Shown here: positions 1-10,777 of the stretch, piece by piece | Numbering within the stretch: position 1 is the stretch's first letter | How the letters are laid out: the number at the start of each line of letters is the position of its first letter | Origin: Porphyra umbilicalis | Taxonomy: Eukaryota; Rhodophyta; Bangiophyceae; Bangiales; Bangiaceae | Assembly (NCBI GenBank): GCA_002049455.2 | Contig: KV918901.1 | Coordinates: 62,001-126,000 of the forward strand | Length of the DNA: 64,000 nucleotides | Direction: 5' to 3' | Translations under genes and position numbers: made by a program | Notes under the pieces: model-generated | Databases searched by the model: none | What the model was told of the DNA's origin: nothing | The model's input: only the letters and a program-made list of their open reading frames with translations

Positions 1-135
1 TACGGGCGGTGGAAGCGCGAGTTTGACGCTGGCCACCGGGCCATCGTGCGGCGCTTCCACCGCCGCATGTTCCGCGCGTTGAAGCGCGCGGCGGCGGTGC
101 GCGCCGTCAAGGGGCGCTCGGAGGAGTACGAGCGG
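1..135 (+). CDS. 3' part of an unrecognised gene cut by the window edge
   Basis: The first 135 bases read as an open, basic, helix-like frame from base 1: roughly Y-G-R-W-K-R-E-F-D-A-G-H-R-A, then a run rich in Arg, Ala and Lys ending near S-E-E-Y-E-R-G-A. The frame then enters a long G homopolymer tract and loses coding character. A second coding-like piece in another frame lies at about 390-487 and ends with a stop after L-E-T-K-L-R-K-R-S-A-E-A. It could be the last exon, or the same exon displaced by homopolymer length errors. I do not recognise the family. A further Ala-rich open piece lies at about 780-900. From there to base 1027 I see only GC-rich low-complexity sequence. Confidence 0.3.
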
Positions 136-1027
136 GGGGCGCGGGGCGTGCGGGGGCGGGGGGGGGGGGGGGGGGGAGGGGGGGGGCGGGGGGGGCGCAC
201 GCTCCCGCGACGAGGCGCCGTATTATGGGGAGGGGGGGGGGGGGGGGGGAGGGGGGAGGCGCACCCGTGGCAGCGGCCGGGGGGGGGGCAGGGGGGGGGG
301 GGTGGGGGGGGGACCCCGGCCCCCGCCGCCCGGCCGCGCCGCCGCCGCCGCCGCCGCCGCCGCCGACAGACGAGACGATTCGGCACTTGGCGGGGATATG
401 GCGCGGCGGTCGCGGCGGCTCGGCGACAAGCACCTCTTCCAAGCGTCGTTGGAGACCAAACTCCGCAAGCGCTCCGCCGAGGCATGACGGCGGGGGGGGC
501 GGGGGAGGGGGGAGGGGGAGGGGGGGTGGGGGGGGGGGGGTTCCGTGGCGGCGTGCCGTGCTGCCCCACCGCCTGGGTGGGGTTGGTCCCCGCGCCGGTC
601 CCGCGGGTGGGGGCGTGCGCACAACGGCGGGGGTGGGGGTGGGCGGCTCTGGTCGTGGTCGTCGGCGCCGCCATGGTGTCGGCTCGGGTGGGTGGGGTGC
701 CTCCGCTTCCTTGTGTTTGTTGGTCGCACGCAAACGCTTTCTTCTTTTTTTCTTTTGTGGGTGCCTCGGACGCCGAGCAGGCGAAACGCGTGCCGTTGCC
801 AACGCCGCCCAAGCGCTCATGGCGGCGGCCGCGGGCACTGGCATCCGCCGCTGGAGGGCCGGGGCCCTGGCAGACGCCTCGACGCTGCGCTCGACGCCTT
901 CCCCCCCCCCCCTCTGCCTCGCAGTCAGACGCTGTCTTCCTAGGTGTGTCGGTTTATTCCGCCTTGCCACGGGTGCCCCCTCCCCCCCCTCCCGTCTGGC
1001 ACAGCAACGGCCCCTCACGCCGCCGCC

Positions 1028-1954
1028 TCACTTGTCGGCGACGGCGTCGGCGGCGGTGCGACCGCCGTCTGCGTCGCCCCCCTCCTCCACGGCGCGGCGC
1101 GCAAATTCCGGCAACACAAACGCCGCCGCGTGCACCGGCGGGCTGTAGTAGCGCAGGCGCCCCTGCACGGCCGCCGACGGGGCTCGGCGCGGCGTCGCCA
1201 GGTCCACCCCCGCGTCCTTGGCACAAATGACAAACCCGATTTGGCCCGACGGGTAGGTCGGCACCGCCGTGTAGGCGTAGCCGACGGTGGGAAACAGCCG
1301 GCGGCACGCCGACAGCAGCGGGCGGATGAGGTCGAGGTGCAACCACATGCACTCGCCTTGGCAGCAGGCGAGCCCCCCCGCCCGCAAACTCCGCGCCATG
1401 GCCGCGTAAAAGGGGGGCTGGAAGAGCACCTCGGCGGGCCCAATCGGGTCGGACGAGTCGGTGATGATCACGTCGTAGGCGTCGACGTGGTCTGCCATGT
1501 AGGCCGCCCCGTCAGCAATAACCACCTCCACCCGCGGGTCGTCAAAGCCGGCGGCGAGGGCGGGGAGGTAGCGCTTGGACGCCTCCACAACCGCCGCGTC
1601 AATCTCCACGAGTACCGCGCGGGCGACGGACGGGTGTTTGAGCACCTCCCGCAGCACGCCCCCGTCCCCGCCGCCAATGACCAGCACGTCCACGGGGGCG
1701 GGGTGGGCGAACAGGGGGAGGTGCGCAATCATCTCTTGGTAGGCAAACTCGTCGCGCGTCGTCACCTGGATGACGCCGTCGAGTACCAGCACCGTGCCAT
1801 AGGTGGGGTTGGTAAACACGAGGAGGTCTTGAAAGGCAGAGCGGCCGCTGTACAGCACGTCGGTGACTTGCAGGGACATGGCCTGGCCAGGCCATAGGGC
1901 GCCCCGCTCAGAAAACCAGCCGTCCTTGATGAGGTCCTTGCCGCAGATGCCCAT
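1028..1954 (-). CDS. spermidine synthase
   Basis: Predicted cytosolic enzyme that transfers an aminopropyl group from decarboxylated S-adenosylmethionine to putrescine, giving spermidine. The 308-residue length is typical for eukaryotic spermidine synthases. Visible features are the nucleotide-binding GGGDGG at residues 94-99, the catalytic-site segment DSSDPIGPAE at about 166-175, and the family stretch P-T-Y-P-S-G-Q-I-G-F at about 232-241. I chose the ATG at 1954 because it sits in a strong GCCACCATGG context. An in-frame GTG four codons earlier is unlikely to be used. No organellar presequence is obvious. The tail after about residue 275 is Ala-rich and less conserved. The next gene upstream is divergent. 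Confidence 0.93.
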   Translation of the reverse strand: MGICGKDLIKDGWFSERGALWPGQAMSLQVTDVLYSGRSAFQDLLVFTNPTYGTVLVLDGVIQVTTRDEFAYQEMIAHLPLFAHPAPVDVLVIGGGDGGVLREVLKHPSVARAVLVEIDAAVVEASKRYLPALAAGFDDPRVEVVIADGAAYMADHVDAYDVIITDSSDPIGPAEVLFQPPFYAAMARSLRAGGLACCQGECMWLHLDLIRPLLSACRRLFPTVGYAYTAVPTYPSGQIGFVICAKDAGVDLATPRRAPSAAVQGRLRYYSPPVHAAAFVLPEFARRAVEEGGDADGGRTAADAVADK

Positions 1955-2926
1955 GGTGGCTGCCACTGGTGGGGTGGACAGAGAAATAAGATGTTGCTAC
2001 CGTAAGCAAGGTGGAGCGTCTGGCCAAAGAGCGAGATGGACAGGCAAGCACAAGAATACAGGTCCCACAGCGCGAGCAGGAGCTGGACGAGCTGTGGCCG
2101 GGGAGGTTGGCGGTGGTGGTGGCCACCCCATTGGCGTCGTTGCCGTCCTCCATCGATTCGTCATCGGCCGGCGGTGCCATTGCGGATCAACTGCTCATCC
2201 CCTCCTCTTACAGTCCTCGAATCATGGCTATCAACAACCGTTTGAAGATGAGACTATCAAAGTATGTGAAAAAGATGTTGTGGAATCTACCGGAAATCAC
2301 AGAATCCGTCAGCCACTGTCCACAGTGGCTAGTGAGGCTGTGTCAGCCAGCCAATAGGCATGAAACATCAGCATGCTTCTGGATCTTTCTGACCATGAAA
2401 GAGCGTCTCAAAGATACTTGCAGTTTCCAAGGCCATCCGTCGGTCCATCGTGGTGAATTTGAAATCTCAGGAGGGGTGACGGTCGACCCCCGAATCAGGC
2501 GGCAGACCTCGCGTGGAAGCCCGTGGGGTGATGGTCGCTTCTGAGACTGCTGATTGGTCGATGCCCTCTGTCGGTCTCCCTGCTCTCCCCTGCGCGCGGC
2601 CGCCCGCAGCTTCCAACCGCCCCGCGCGTGCAGCGCCCGTGCAGGACATACCATAGCCCGTCACACGCCAGTGGCGGTGTGGCGACTCGCACTCGACTAC
2701 ATCATCTCGCCCCCCGGGGCCGGCCGAGTCCCACACCTGCCCCTCCTTCCCACACGCGCGTCGTGCGCAACCGCTTCCCGCGACACCATCGCCGCCTTGC
2801 TCCGCCACCCCACGCCCCCCCAAGTCAAACGTGCGCGCGGCGTCGGCACCGTCGACGGCGGCGCGTCTCGGCGTCCTTCCCGCCCTCCCTCCCACCCCCC
2901 CCCCCCCCTCTGCCTCGCCGGCGGCC
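1955..2926. other. divergent intergenic region between spermidine synthase and the DUF1517 gene
   Basis: About 970 bases with no convincing gene. The spermidine synthase side (1960-2560) has moderate GC and presumably holds its promoter. A pyrimidine-rich stretch ending in CCACCAG lies just upstream of its ATG. The side towards the + strand gene becomes C-rich, with a run of C and CT directly before the ATG at 2927. No clear TATA element was found. Confidence 0.5.
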
Positions 2927-4236
2927 ATGGCGGCCGCACACCCCCTCCCCCGGCGCCCAATGACGATGGCAACCGCGTTTGTCGCTGGCGCCCCCGCGCG
3001 CCTCCTCACCACCCCCGCCTCGGTCGCCGCCACGCCCGTCGGCGGCGCCGCCCGGTCGGCGTGGGCGGCGGGCACCCCCGCCCGGCGGCCACCGCCCGCC
3101 GCCCGCCGCCCCGCCGCTGCCGCCACCACCCTCCGCATGGCCACGCCGGGGGGCCCCCGTAAGGACCGCGACGGGGCCACCACCCCCCCACCGAGCACCC
3201 CCGCCCCCCCCCCGCACACCCCGCCGTGACCGCCGCGCGGCGGGTTGGCATTGCCACCCTAGCAGCCCTGATGCTCTTCACCACCGCCGCCCCCGACGCG
3301 GCGCTCGCCGCCCGCAGCGGCGGGCGCCTCGGCGGCTCCTCCTTCCGCTCCGCCCCCCGGTCGGCGCCCGCCCCCCGGTCGGCGCCGCGGGGCGGCTATG
3401 GCGGCGGTGGCGGTTATGGTGGCGGCGGGGGATACGGGGGTGGCGGCGGCTATGGCGGCGGCATCATGGTCATGCCCCGCATCTACTCCCCCGTCGCGCC
3501 CGTGTACGTGGGGGGCGGCGGCTTTGGGGGGCTCGCGACGCTCCTCCTGATGATGGCCGCCGCGGCGGTCGTCATCCAGTCGGTCGGCTCGGCGGTCGGC
3601 TCGTCGGTCGGCGCGTCGGCGGGGGGGGCGGGCGCGTGGGATGACCCGCCCACGACCGTGACGACGATCAAGGTCGGCCTGCTGGCGTCGGCGCGGGCGC
3701 TGCAGGGGGATCTCGACGCGCTGACGCGCGTCGCCAACACCTCCTCCGCGCGGGGCTTGGCAGAGGTGCTCCGGGAGGTGTCGGTGGCGCTCGTGCGGAA
3801 CCCCGACTACTGGACCCACGGTGCGATCTCGTCGGTCGAGCGGCCGCTGTCGGCGGCCGAGGCGGAGTTTGGCTCCCGCTCCCTCACCGAGCGCGTCAAG
3901 CTGGAGGAGGAGACGCTCTCCAACGTGGCCGGCCGCGGCGTGCACACGAGCGTCCGCCGGCGGCGGCCGGGGGAGGACGATGACCTCCTGCGCTACGGGC
4001 CGGGCGAGTTTATTGTGGTGACGGTGGTGGTGGCGGCAACGGGGGGGCTCGCGCGGTCCCTGCCGCGCCGCATCCAAAACGTGACGGACGTGCGGCGCGC
4101 GCTGACGGCGCTCGCGGGCGTTGGCACGGACGACATGCAGGCGTGTGAGGTGATTTGGGCGCCGCAGGGGGAGGGCGACACGCTCACCGAGCGGGAGATG
4201 TTGACCGACCACCCAGAGCTGCTGCGCATCGGCTAG
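2927..4236 (+). CDS. DUF1517 (FLAP1-like) thylakoid protein, frame broken near 3163-3229
   Basis: Homologues in cyanobacteria and plants (DUF1517, including Arabidopsis FLAP1) sit in plastid membranes and are linked to acclimation to changing light. The N-terminal part (ATG at 2927, GGCCATGG context) reads as a chloroplast transit peptide with an L-R-M-A cleavage-like site. A second frame from about 3163 gives a lumen-type hydrophobic segment, a G-G-S-S-F-R-S-A-P-R-S-A-P motif, Gly/Tyr repeats, a membrane span at about 3526-3600, then the family core: V-G-L-L-A-S-A-R, a V-R-N-P-D-Y-W segment, and an E-F-I-V-V-T strand near the end. The two frames are offset by one base inside a C-rich tract, so a missing C in the assembly is likelier than a real break. 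A short intron is the alternative. The gene ends in a TAG at 4236. Confidence 0.75.
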
Positions 4237-4627
4237 GATGGGGCGTGTGGTCCGCCGCGCTGAGGGTTCATTTGTTTTGATTTGTGTGGGGGAGCCGGGG
4301 TTGTCCCCGCTGGGGGGGGTGTCATGCACGCGCGCGCCGGCATGCACAGAAACATAAACAACAAAATCGACTATGCAAAGGTGTTCTTTCCTTTTTCTGG
4401 GACATTGGGGGCTTCGTAGTAGAAATGGCCATCGTCACCGTTGCTGGCTACGGGCATGAATGTAAAAAAAAGAGACACGCGCTCATGCGCGAGATGTAGA
4501 AGAAAAAAACGGTCTAAACGCGCAACAATGCAACCAACACCACAAAATGGCGGGGAAGGACACCAAGCGCAACGGCGGCCAACTGGTCGTCCGCTCTCAC
4601 CCCCCCCGCCCCCCCCCCCGGATCCGC
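4237..4627. other. convergent 3' region between the DUF1517 gene and petC
   Basis: About 390 bases separating two convergent genes. It holds A-rich and T-rich patches (4350-4520) that could serve as 3' UTR and polyadenylation signal for both genes, and a C run near 4600. No coding potential was seen. Confidence 0.5.
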
Positions 4628-5308
4628 TCAAAACTTCCACCACGGCATCTCCCCCGTGCGGAAGTCCTCGTCCTTCCAGCTGCTCAACACAATTTCCCCG
4701 TCCCCACTCACGTCCACGTGCTCCAACGCGAGGGACAGCGGCGCCGGCCCGCGGATGACCTTGCCGTTGCGATCGTACTGGCTGCCGTGGCACGGGCACT
4801 TGAACTTGTTCTCCGCGGGCACCCACGGCACGACGCAGCCGAGGTGGGTGCACACGGCGTTGAGGGCAAACGGCTCGAGGGCCTTGTCCGTGTCGACAAT
4901 CAACCAGGTGGCTTCCCCTTGCAGGCCGAGGACGAGCTCCCGGCTGCCCGCCGCGTGGGAGGCCAGGTACGGCTGCGCCTTGAGGACGCTGCCGGCCGCG
5001 TCGCGGGCGGCAAGGCCCCCGCCGGTGCCGCCCGCGGACTTTGGCACGAAAAAGTAGGTGTAGGGGCCGAGGGCGGCGAGCGCCACGGTCGTTGCCGCGC
5101 CGGCGAGGAGCAGGTTCATCGTGTTGCGCTTGTTCATGTCGGGGACCATCGGCTCTTCCGAGCTCGCCGTCGCCATTCGGGGGGCCCGCGCCGCGCGGGG
5201 TGGGTGGGGTGCCGTGACCGTGGCGCTGGCCGGGGGGTGGCGGGCGGTGACCGCCACGCCATTCATGGACCGCACGCCGATCGGGGTCGGGGCGACAAAT
5301 GCCGCCAT
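4628..5308 (-). CDS. petC: cytochrome b6f Rieske iron-sulfur subunit, plastid precursor
   Basis: Rieske 2Fe-2S protein that passes electrons from plastoquinol to cytochrome f in the thylakoid b6f complex. The 226-residue precursor has a transit peptide of about 45-55 residues (A-P-R-M-A cleavage-like site). It is followed by the family motif V-P-D-M-N-K-R-N-T-M-N-L-L-L and a single membrane anchor at about 64-87. The flexible Gly hinge (G-G-T-G-G-G) is at 93-98. Both cluster-binding boxes are intact: CTHLGC at 153-158 and CPCHGS at 171-176. The C-terminal F-R-T-G-E-M-P-W-W is characteristic of oxygenic phototrophs. The ATG at 5308 is in CGCCATGG context. Its presence with a transit peptide marks this as nuclear DNA of a plastid-bearing eukaryote. 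Confidence 0.96.
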   Translation of the reverse strand: MAAFVAPTPIGVRSMNGVAVTARHPPASATVTAPHPPRAARAPRMATASSEEPMVPDMNKRNTMNLLLAGAATTVALAALGPYTYFFVPKSAGGTGGGLAARDAAGSVLKAQPYLASHAAGSRELVLGLQGEATWLIVDTDKALEPFALNAVCTHLGCVVPWVPAENKFKCPCHGSQYDRNGKVIRGPAPLSLALEHVDVSGDGEIVLSSWKDEDFRTGEMPWWKF

Positions 5309-7481
5309 GGCGTTGGAGGGGGAAAAGCGTCCGGTGTCGGTTTCTGGGGTGGAGGATGGAAAGGCGATGGCAGGCAGGAAAGCGACGAAAAAGGGTAGAG
5401 AGTGAGGGCGGGTGGGAGCGAGCGAGGGAGAAGCGTCGTCGGTGACCGGGCAGTGCCCACGTCCGTCAACGGCGGACCGCCAGAGGGCCGCGGTAGTTGA
5501 TGATATCGGCCGCGCCAGATCCGCCGGTCCTGGGAGTGGGCGACAGCCGCGTCGCAGCTCCTCGCACCTCCCCGGGCCCCAGAGCCACCACAGCTGCAGT
5601 GTGGCAGTGGCAGGCTTCAGCGGACCGTTGACGCCCTTTCGCAGACCCCTTTCGCAGAAGACGGGGCCCGCGATTCGAAGCTCCTATTGGCTCGTGACGG
5701 TCGCGCGGGGGTGCGCTGCAGCCCGGTGCATCCCCGATTTGTCAACATAGGATACGCGGCCGCGCCGCGTATCCTATGTTGACAACCCCGGGATGCACCG
5801 CGCTGCACGTAGTTCCGGCGAAGGCGCAAGAGTTGACATCAGTAGTTTTACTATTTGAAGATCAATTTGTCTGTATCCAGCCCCCAATTCTGTCCCTGTG
5901 ACCGGCGGCGACAGCATCAGCCCGTCTGACAAACCACTCTCGTCACTTCGCCTCGTGGAACCCATTCTTGTGTCTTGCCCCTACGTCAACAACATCCCTT
6001 CCACCTGTTCACCAACCAACCACAGCCTCTTATATTCCTGCCGAACGGCTGCGGTCGCTGCTGACACAGCAAGGTCTTCCGACAGACTGACTGGTACAGC
6101 GTGGCGGCGTGCACGCAAAATACTTCACATATGTCAACGTTGCTACCGCCTCCCAAGTATCACATGACCAGAGCTGTGCGACAAGAATGATATCGCCTGC
6201 GATGTGAAAGACAAAAGCGCAAAAAGCCAACCAGGTCGACGACGGCATCCGCTGGCGTGCGCATGGCGCAGGAGCCCCGTCGCGGGCGTGCACGTCGTCA
6301 ATATTAGAGCGAGTGCTTAAGCCAGGGGATGGAGAGGATAAAACACGCCGAGGACACATGGTCGCAGACACCATATCGACATGCGTCGCGGAGGCAGTCT
6401 GCCAAACGGGCGGGTGCATCGTGGTACGAGTCGGTGCGAAGGTGGCCATCTAGAACGTCCAGGCCAGTATTGATAGTATTGATATCAATCAATTGGATCG
6501 TGCTGGGAATATACTTGGCTCGCGTGCCTCGTAAATACAGTAACGCTCTGTCTGGTGCCCGCATGTTCTTTCGCAGATATCCTAATGCACCCCGGTTCTG
6601 CGGGCCCCGCGGAACTGCGAAACGTGCTGCGAACGGGCCTGAGGTCGAGATTTCCATCGACGAGTGTGTGTGGCTGGGCGACGGCCGTCCGGAGCGATAG
6701 GAATTGTCAGAGTCCGCCGTTCTACCGCCAATAGGAAGGGCGCATGCGACCTACCTGCCAATCCTGTAGCTCCTGCTGATCGTGCGCCTCTTGACTCACA
6801 GGACGGGGTGGCGGCGCACCGCGCGGCAGTGGTCGCCAGACAAGCTCTGGCGCAGGAACCATCTAAAATACTAAAGTCTTAAGGAGTGTACGCAATCATG
6901 GAGAGTGTGACAAATCACGGGGCCCCCTTACAGCGGCGATTCCGATGTGGTCGAGCGAGATTTCGTGGACTTGGGATTGAACGGAGCGCTTCAACAGGCT
7001 CTTTACAAGAAATAAAAGAGACCAAAGTCACCATGAGCGTCGCTGATTCGGCGATGTCAAGGGCTCATGAGACTGCCTGACGTCTCCCGCTGCGGTTGCA
7101 CTCGGTTCTGCGTCGCACTCATCCGTATTGCGTGCTCCACGGACACAGACGTGCTGTTCATGTGACTGCATGAGCACGCCGACGTCCTTCTGTCTCGTTC
7201 TCAACACGACAGAAGCCAGCCTCCCCAGGCGGTCGGCTGGCCCCAGTTCAGAGGAGAGACAGACGTGCCTCCCGTCCCTCTGAGGCCCGACTGCTGGGGT
7301 CCAGTTGGCTCGACAAGGCGCAGGTGGAACCCCATATCATTCGCCGTTGTGGCCACGACCGTCGTCTCGGCTCCAGCGAGTGCCGCAGTTGTCCTTCCTT
7401 TCCCTCCCCTCTCTTACCTCCTCTCACTTCCTCACCCACCTGCGTGAGGCGCACACTCGTTGCCCTGTGCTGTTGGACACC
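5309..7481. other. lower-GC intergenic and repeat-relic region
   Basis: About 2.2 kb upstream of petC. Apart from the long palindrome at 5714-5807 I recognise no gene, RNA or intact mobile element. Open frames here are short and stop-rich. A pyrimidine-rich tract (7385-7440) leads into the small hypothetical gene that follows. Confidence 0.45.
5714..5807. repeat. near-perfect palindrome (fold-back)
   Basis: Two arms of about 45 bases meet around CGC at 5761-5763. The inner 20 bases (GTCAACATAGGATACGCGGC) pair perfectly with 5764-5783, and outer GTGCATCCC/GGGATGCAC segments extend the stem with a few mismatches. It could be a fold-back element or an assembly/replication fold-back. Confidence 0.85.
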
Positions 7482-7766
7482 ATGGCTCCAGGCGGCCAGC
7501 ACACCGCCCGCCGTGGGCAGCCCGTCATGGCCCAGCCTACCCGCGGTCTCACCAAAGACCAGGAGGTACTGCTGGACAGCTGGCTACCTCTGCTGCGCGC
7601 GCGTGAGATGGCGGTGAGACAGGCGGCGCGGCAGCTGAGCTGCTCTGAGGGCCTCGTCGCGCGCGCTCGGGACGGATCCGTCGAGGCGAGGTCCGCCGGT
7701 CTGTCGGCGGAGCCACTCTCAGCGCCGGCCGAAAGAGCCAATAAGAAGCCTAGAATCTCCGGCTGA
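7482..7766 (+). CDS. small hypothetical protein, possible helix-turn-helix
   Basis: A 94-codon frame starting at an ATG in CACCATGG context, preceded by about 60 bases of C/T-rich sequence like that before other genes in this window. The middle (L-T-K-D-Q-E-V-L-L-D-S-W, then V-R-Q-A-A-R-Q-L-S-C-S-E-G-L-V) resembles a short DNA-binding helix-turn-helix. The end is basic (N-K-K-P-R), like a nuclear localisation signal. I do not recognise a family. It may be a remnant of a transposon or retroelement protein, since it sits in repeat-rich DNA. Confidence 0.33.
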   Translation: MAPGGQHTARRGQPVMAQPTRGLTKDQEVLLDSWLPLLRAREMAVRQAARQLSCSEGLVARARDGSVEARSAGLSAEPLSAPAERANKKPRISG

Positions 7767-8726
7767 CAGTCGGCATGAATACAACCGATTGTGCTTCCTC
7801 AGATAGCAAGACGCGAGACGGACATCGACGGCCGCGACACGACTGTGCCTCGTAGTTTTTTGCTACCTCTTTCACAGTTGAACAAGCAACTCAGGGGCAT
7901 TCTCCCAATGTTTTTTTTTCTTGCATGGCGCTTGTAGGCGCTTCTCTACTGCGAGATAGCTCCTCAAGAGCATGCAGGATTCGAGCCATCCCCAGTATGT
8001 GTGTGTGCTACAAGTGCAGACAACTGGTCTCTGGGATGGGGCCGGGCTCCTGCGGGCGGGCCCCGACTGGTTGGCATCGCAACGGCGCCTGCGGATGGAG
8101 CGGACACCCCACACGGAGCAAGCGCTTGACACAGCGCCAGGTGCGGGCCACATGACGGGCTACCAACGGCACTTCATCCTCACGTGACGCCGCCCACACG
8201 GGACGCTTCTGTCGAATGCCATGGCGGCGGGGGGGGCCACCGCACGACCGATCTACTGCGCTTCTCCATAGGCTGGCGGTGGGACCGCTTCCTTTCTACA
8301 CACCCCTGCGCGTGTTTCGCCCATTGCAGTGGCGCGCGCGTCGGCCCCGGCACTTGGCAGCGCGCGGCATGTCTGTCCACGAGGCCGCTGTGGCGCCCGC
8401 CCTCGTGATTTCCGCACCCAAGGCAAGCGGCAGCAGCCGGTACACGACGAGGAGCACCGAAAAAAAAAAAAAAGGGAATCCGCCCACCGCCTGTGCAGTC
8501 GCCCCGCACGGCGAACGACCACGCCCACACACACCGCCTCTGCTCACTTGCCCACCCACCCCGTCCCTCCCCGTCCCGCCGACCACCCACCCCGTCCCGC
8601 CGACCACCCACCCCGTCCCGCCGACCACCCACCCCGTCCCGCCGACCACCCACCCCGTCCCGTTGACCACCCCCCCCCCCCCCCCCCAAGAGAAAACCAA
8701 ACACAGACGCCCGTCGGGCCTCCCGC
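7767..8726. other. intergenic region with 21-bp minisatellite
   Basis: About 960 bases 3' of the first Hint gene. It includes an A run at 8460-8473 and, at about 8570-8670, four to five copies of a 21-bp C-rich repeat based on CCCGCCGACCACCCACCCCGT, then a C run. No gene is visible. Confidence 0.55.
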
Positions 8727-10154
8727 CTAGTAGACCGACGCGCCGCGCGGCAGGAGCGCCGCGAGCCGCGCCGACCCCGCGTCGAGCGCGGACGTGCTCA
8801 CGCCCGTCGCGCGGAAGAGCGCGCGGAGCGGCGCCAGCAGCGCCGACGCCACCCGCGGCTCGACGGCCGTCGTAAACGTCGACGCGCGGATGCCATTGAC
8901 GAAAATGTCCCCGTGCAGCGTCTGCGGGTTGTACAGCCCCGTCTCGGTGACGGGGGAAGTAGCCGTGATAATGTCGCACTTGGCAGCGCCGACGAGCTCG
9001 AGCTCGTCCCCAAGCTTGACCGCCCCCGCCGCCGTCATCTTGCCATTGGCATACACATAGTGGCTGCGGGTGACCGTCAGCGACGCGCCCGAGGCGGTCG
9101 TCAGCTTGACAAAGGGGAAGCTCCCCGCCGCGACCTTGTGGGTAAAGAGGAAGACGCGGGAAAAGGCGTCGGCCGACACGCGCACATTGTCACCAACCGC
9201 CAGCTGGTCCATCGTCACGGTGCGGCCAGTGTCGAGCTCCACCTGGGCCGACGCTGGGAAGCACACATCATCGTCGTCACCGTCGGTCGGTGACGGTTCG
9301 GCCTCGGAGAGGCCCTCAATCACATCCGGCTCGCTGCCATCGCCCGGCACAATGACTGACGCCGACGGGGTCGGGTCCGACGGGCCCTCTCCGCCCCCCC
9401 CGCCCCCGTCGTCATTGTCGTCATCGTCATCATTGTCGTCGTTGCCCCGAACGGGCGGCGGGGCGACGGCGGCGCCGCCTGGCCGCCCCCCCCCGCCGCC
9501 CCCGTTGCCCGCCGCCCCCGTCGCCGCCCCGCCCGGCAGGCGCCCCGAGTAGGTGCACGGCACCCCGTTTGGCGCGTCGCGCGGAAACACAATCATGTAC
9601 GGGCGGCTTTCGGGGCGGAGGAAGGCCACCTGCGGCACATGGAACGACATTTCTTCCGAGATGAAAAAGGTCACGGTCGGCGCGCCAAACACCGTCGCCC
9701 CACACACCCGGTCAAACGTTTCAAAGCCGACGAGGAAGCCCGCGCGCACCGCCACCAGCTGCTCGTACACCGAGGCGAGGATCGGGTTGGTCGTCAGCAG
9801 CTCCGACAGCTGCCCCGCGAGGCGGCTGTCCCCGTTGCGGAGGGCGAGCATGGAGCCCGCCGACGTGCACGGGGACCCGTCCATGACAATGTTGCCAAAC
9901 GGCACGTTGAAGATGCCCTCGGCGGGGTTGGGCGCATCCGAGTGCACGATCGTGTCGGGGCAGTTGCCTTGGTCGATGAACCGCTTGAAGGTGCCTTTGA
10001 GTTGCGTCGGCTCAAAGACGCGGCCGGCGGTGGGGAGGCGCGGGGGGGGAAGCACCCCGCCCGCGGGTGACGCGCCTGCCGCAGCGGCGGCGGTGGCAGC
10101 GGCAACGGCGAGCGCCGCGCCGGCTGCCGCCCGCGCGGGGCGCGTGCGGACCAT
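8727..10154 (-). CDS. secreted Hint/Hog-domain protein A
   Basis: 475 residues. The N-terminus (1-30) is an Arg start followed by an Ala-rich hydrophobic segment, consistent with a signal peptide. Residues about 45-205 form a domain I do not recognise, with four cysteines (65, 96, 151, 200) shared with the second copy at 15566. A Gly/Pro linker and a short Asp/Asn-rich stretch (about 237-250) follow. Residues 297-475 are a hedgehog-type Hint domain: catalytic-type Cys298 in V-C-F-P-A-S-A, T-R-S-H at 362-365, and G-D-x-V/L turns. By analogy with Hog domains the Cys could attack the preceding peptide bond and release or lipid-modify the N-terminal part; this is inference. The ATG at 10154 lies directly after a long C/T tract ending in CAG, so a leader intron is possible. 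The tail ends S-V-Y without the usual Hog sterol-binding extension. Confidence 0.85.
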   Translation of the reverse strand: MVRTRPARAAAGAALAVAAATAAAAAGASPAGGVLPPPRLPTAGRVFEPTQLKGTFKRFIDQGNCPDTIVHSDAPNPAEGIFNVPFGNIVMDGSPCTSAGSMLALRNGDSRLAGQLSELLTTNPILASVYEQLVAVRAGFLVGFETFDRVCGATVFGAPTVTFFISEEMSFHVPQVAFLRPESRPYMIVFPRDAPNGVPCTYSGRLPGGAATGAAGNGGGGGGRPGGAAVAPPPVRGNDDNDDDDDNDDGGGGGGEGPSDPTPSASVIVPGDGSEPDVIEGLSEAEPSPTDGDDDDVCFPASAQVELDTGRTVTMDQLAVGDNVRVSADAFSRVFLFTHKVAAGSFPFVKLTTASGASLTVTRSHYVYANGKMTAAGAVKLGDELELVGAAKCDIITATSPVTETGLYNPQTLHGDIFVNGIRASTFTTAVEPRVASALLAPLRALFRATGVSTSALDAGSARLAALLPRGASVY

Positions 10155-10726
10155 GGCTGGGGGGGGAGGGGGGGGGGGGGGGGGGGGAGCGGTCGCCACG
10201 CCCAACGCACCGCTGGCAGCGACGGCGGCGGCGGCGCGCGCGACGCAGCGTCTGGCACCACGTCGACGGGCGCGCGCGCGACGGCGGTGCGTGCCGTCGG
10301 TGCCGTGATGCCGCAGACGGGCGCGTCGGCGGTGCCGCCGTGCGCGCGGCGGGCCCCTCCCACGCGGGGGGCGGCGATTAAGAGGGGGCGCCCCGCCGCC
10401 CGCGGGCGCGCCCCCCCCCGCGCCCCCCCCACCACCCGCAACGCAGCGGCGACGGCTGGGGGCGGCGCGGGGCGCGCGGCCGCATCGGCCGCCGCCGCGC
10501 GCGCACCCGCGCGGCCGACGCGGCGGCGCCGGGAGGATCCCCGCCCACCGTGCCCCAACCCCCCCGCCCCGACCGCCGACAACGGTCGCGGCCACGCGGC
10601 GGGGGGACGGACGGCGGCGCCCGCCCGCCCCCCCCCCCCCCCCCCCCCCCCCCGCATCTGCGCTGGCATCGATACGCTAGGATCTCCTATCCGAGCCACA
10701 GATTGATCTCTGGCGGGGCAGGCGGG

Positions 10727-10777
<51 letters not shown>

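Noticed and set aside
10728-10773. Poly-A tract as evidence for a retroposed gene
   Set aside because: The sequence upstream is GC-rich, shows no processed gene or element body, and no flanking duplication. It looks like homopolymer expansion.
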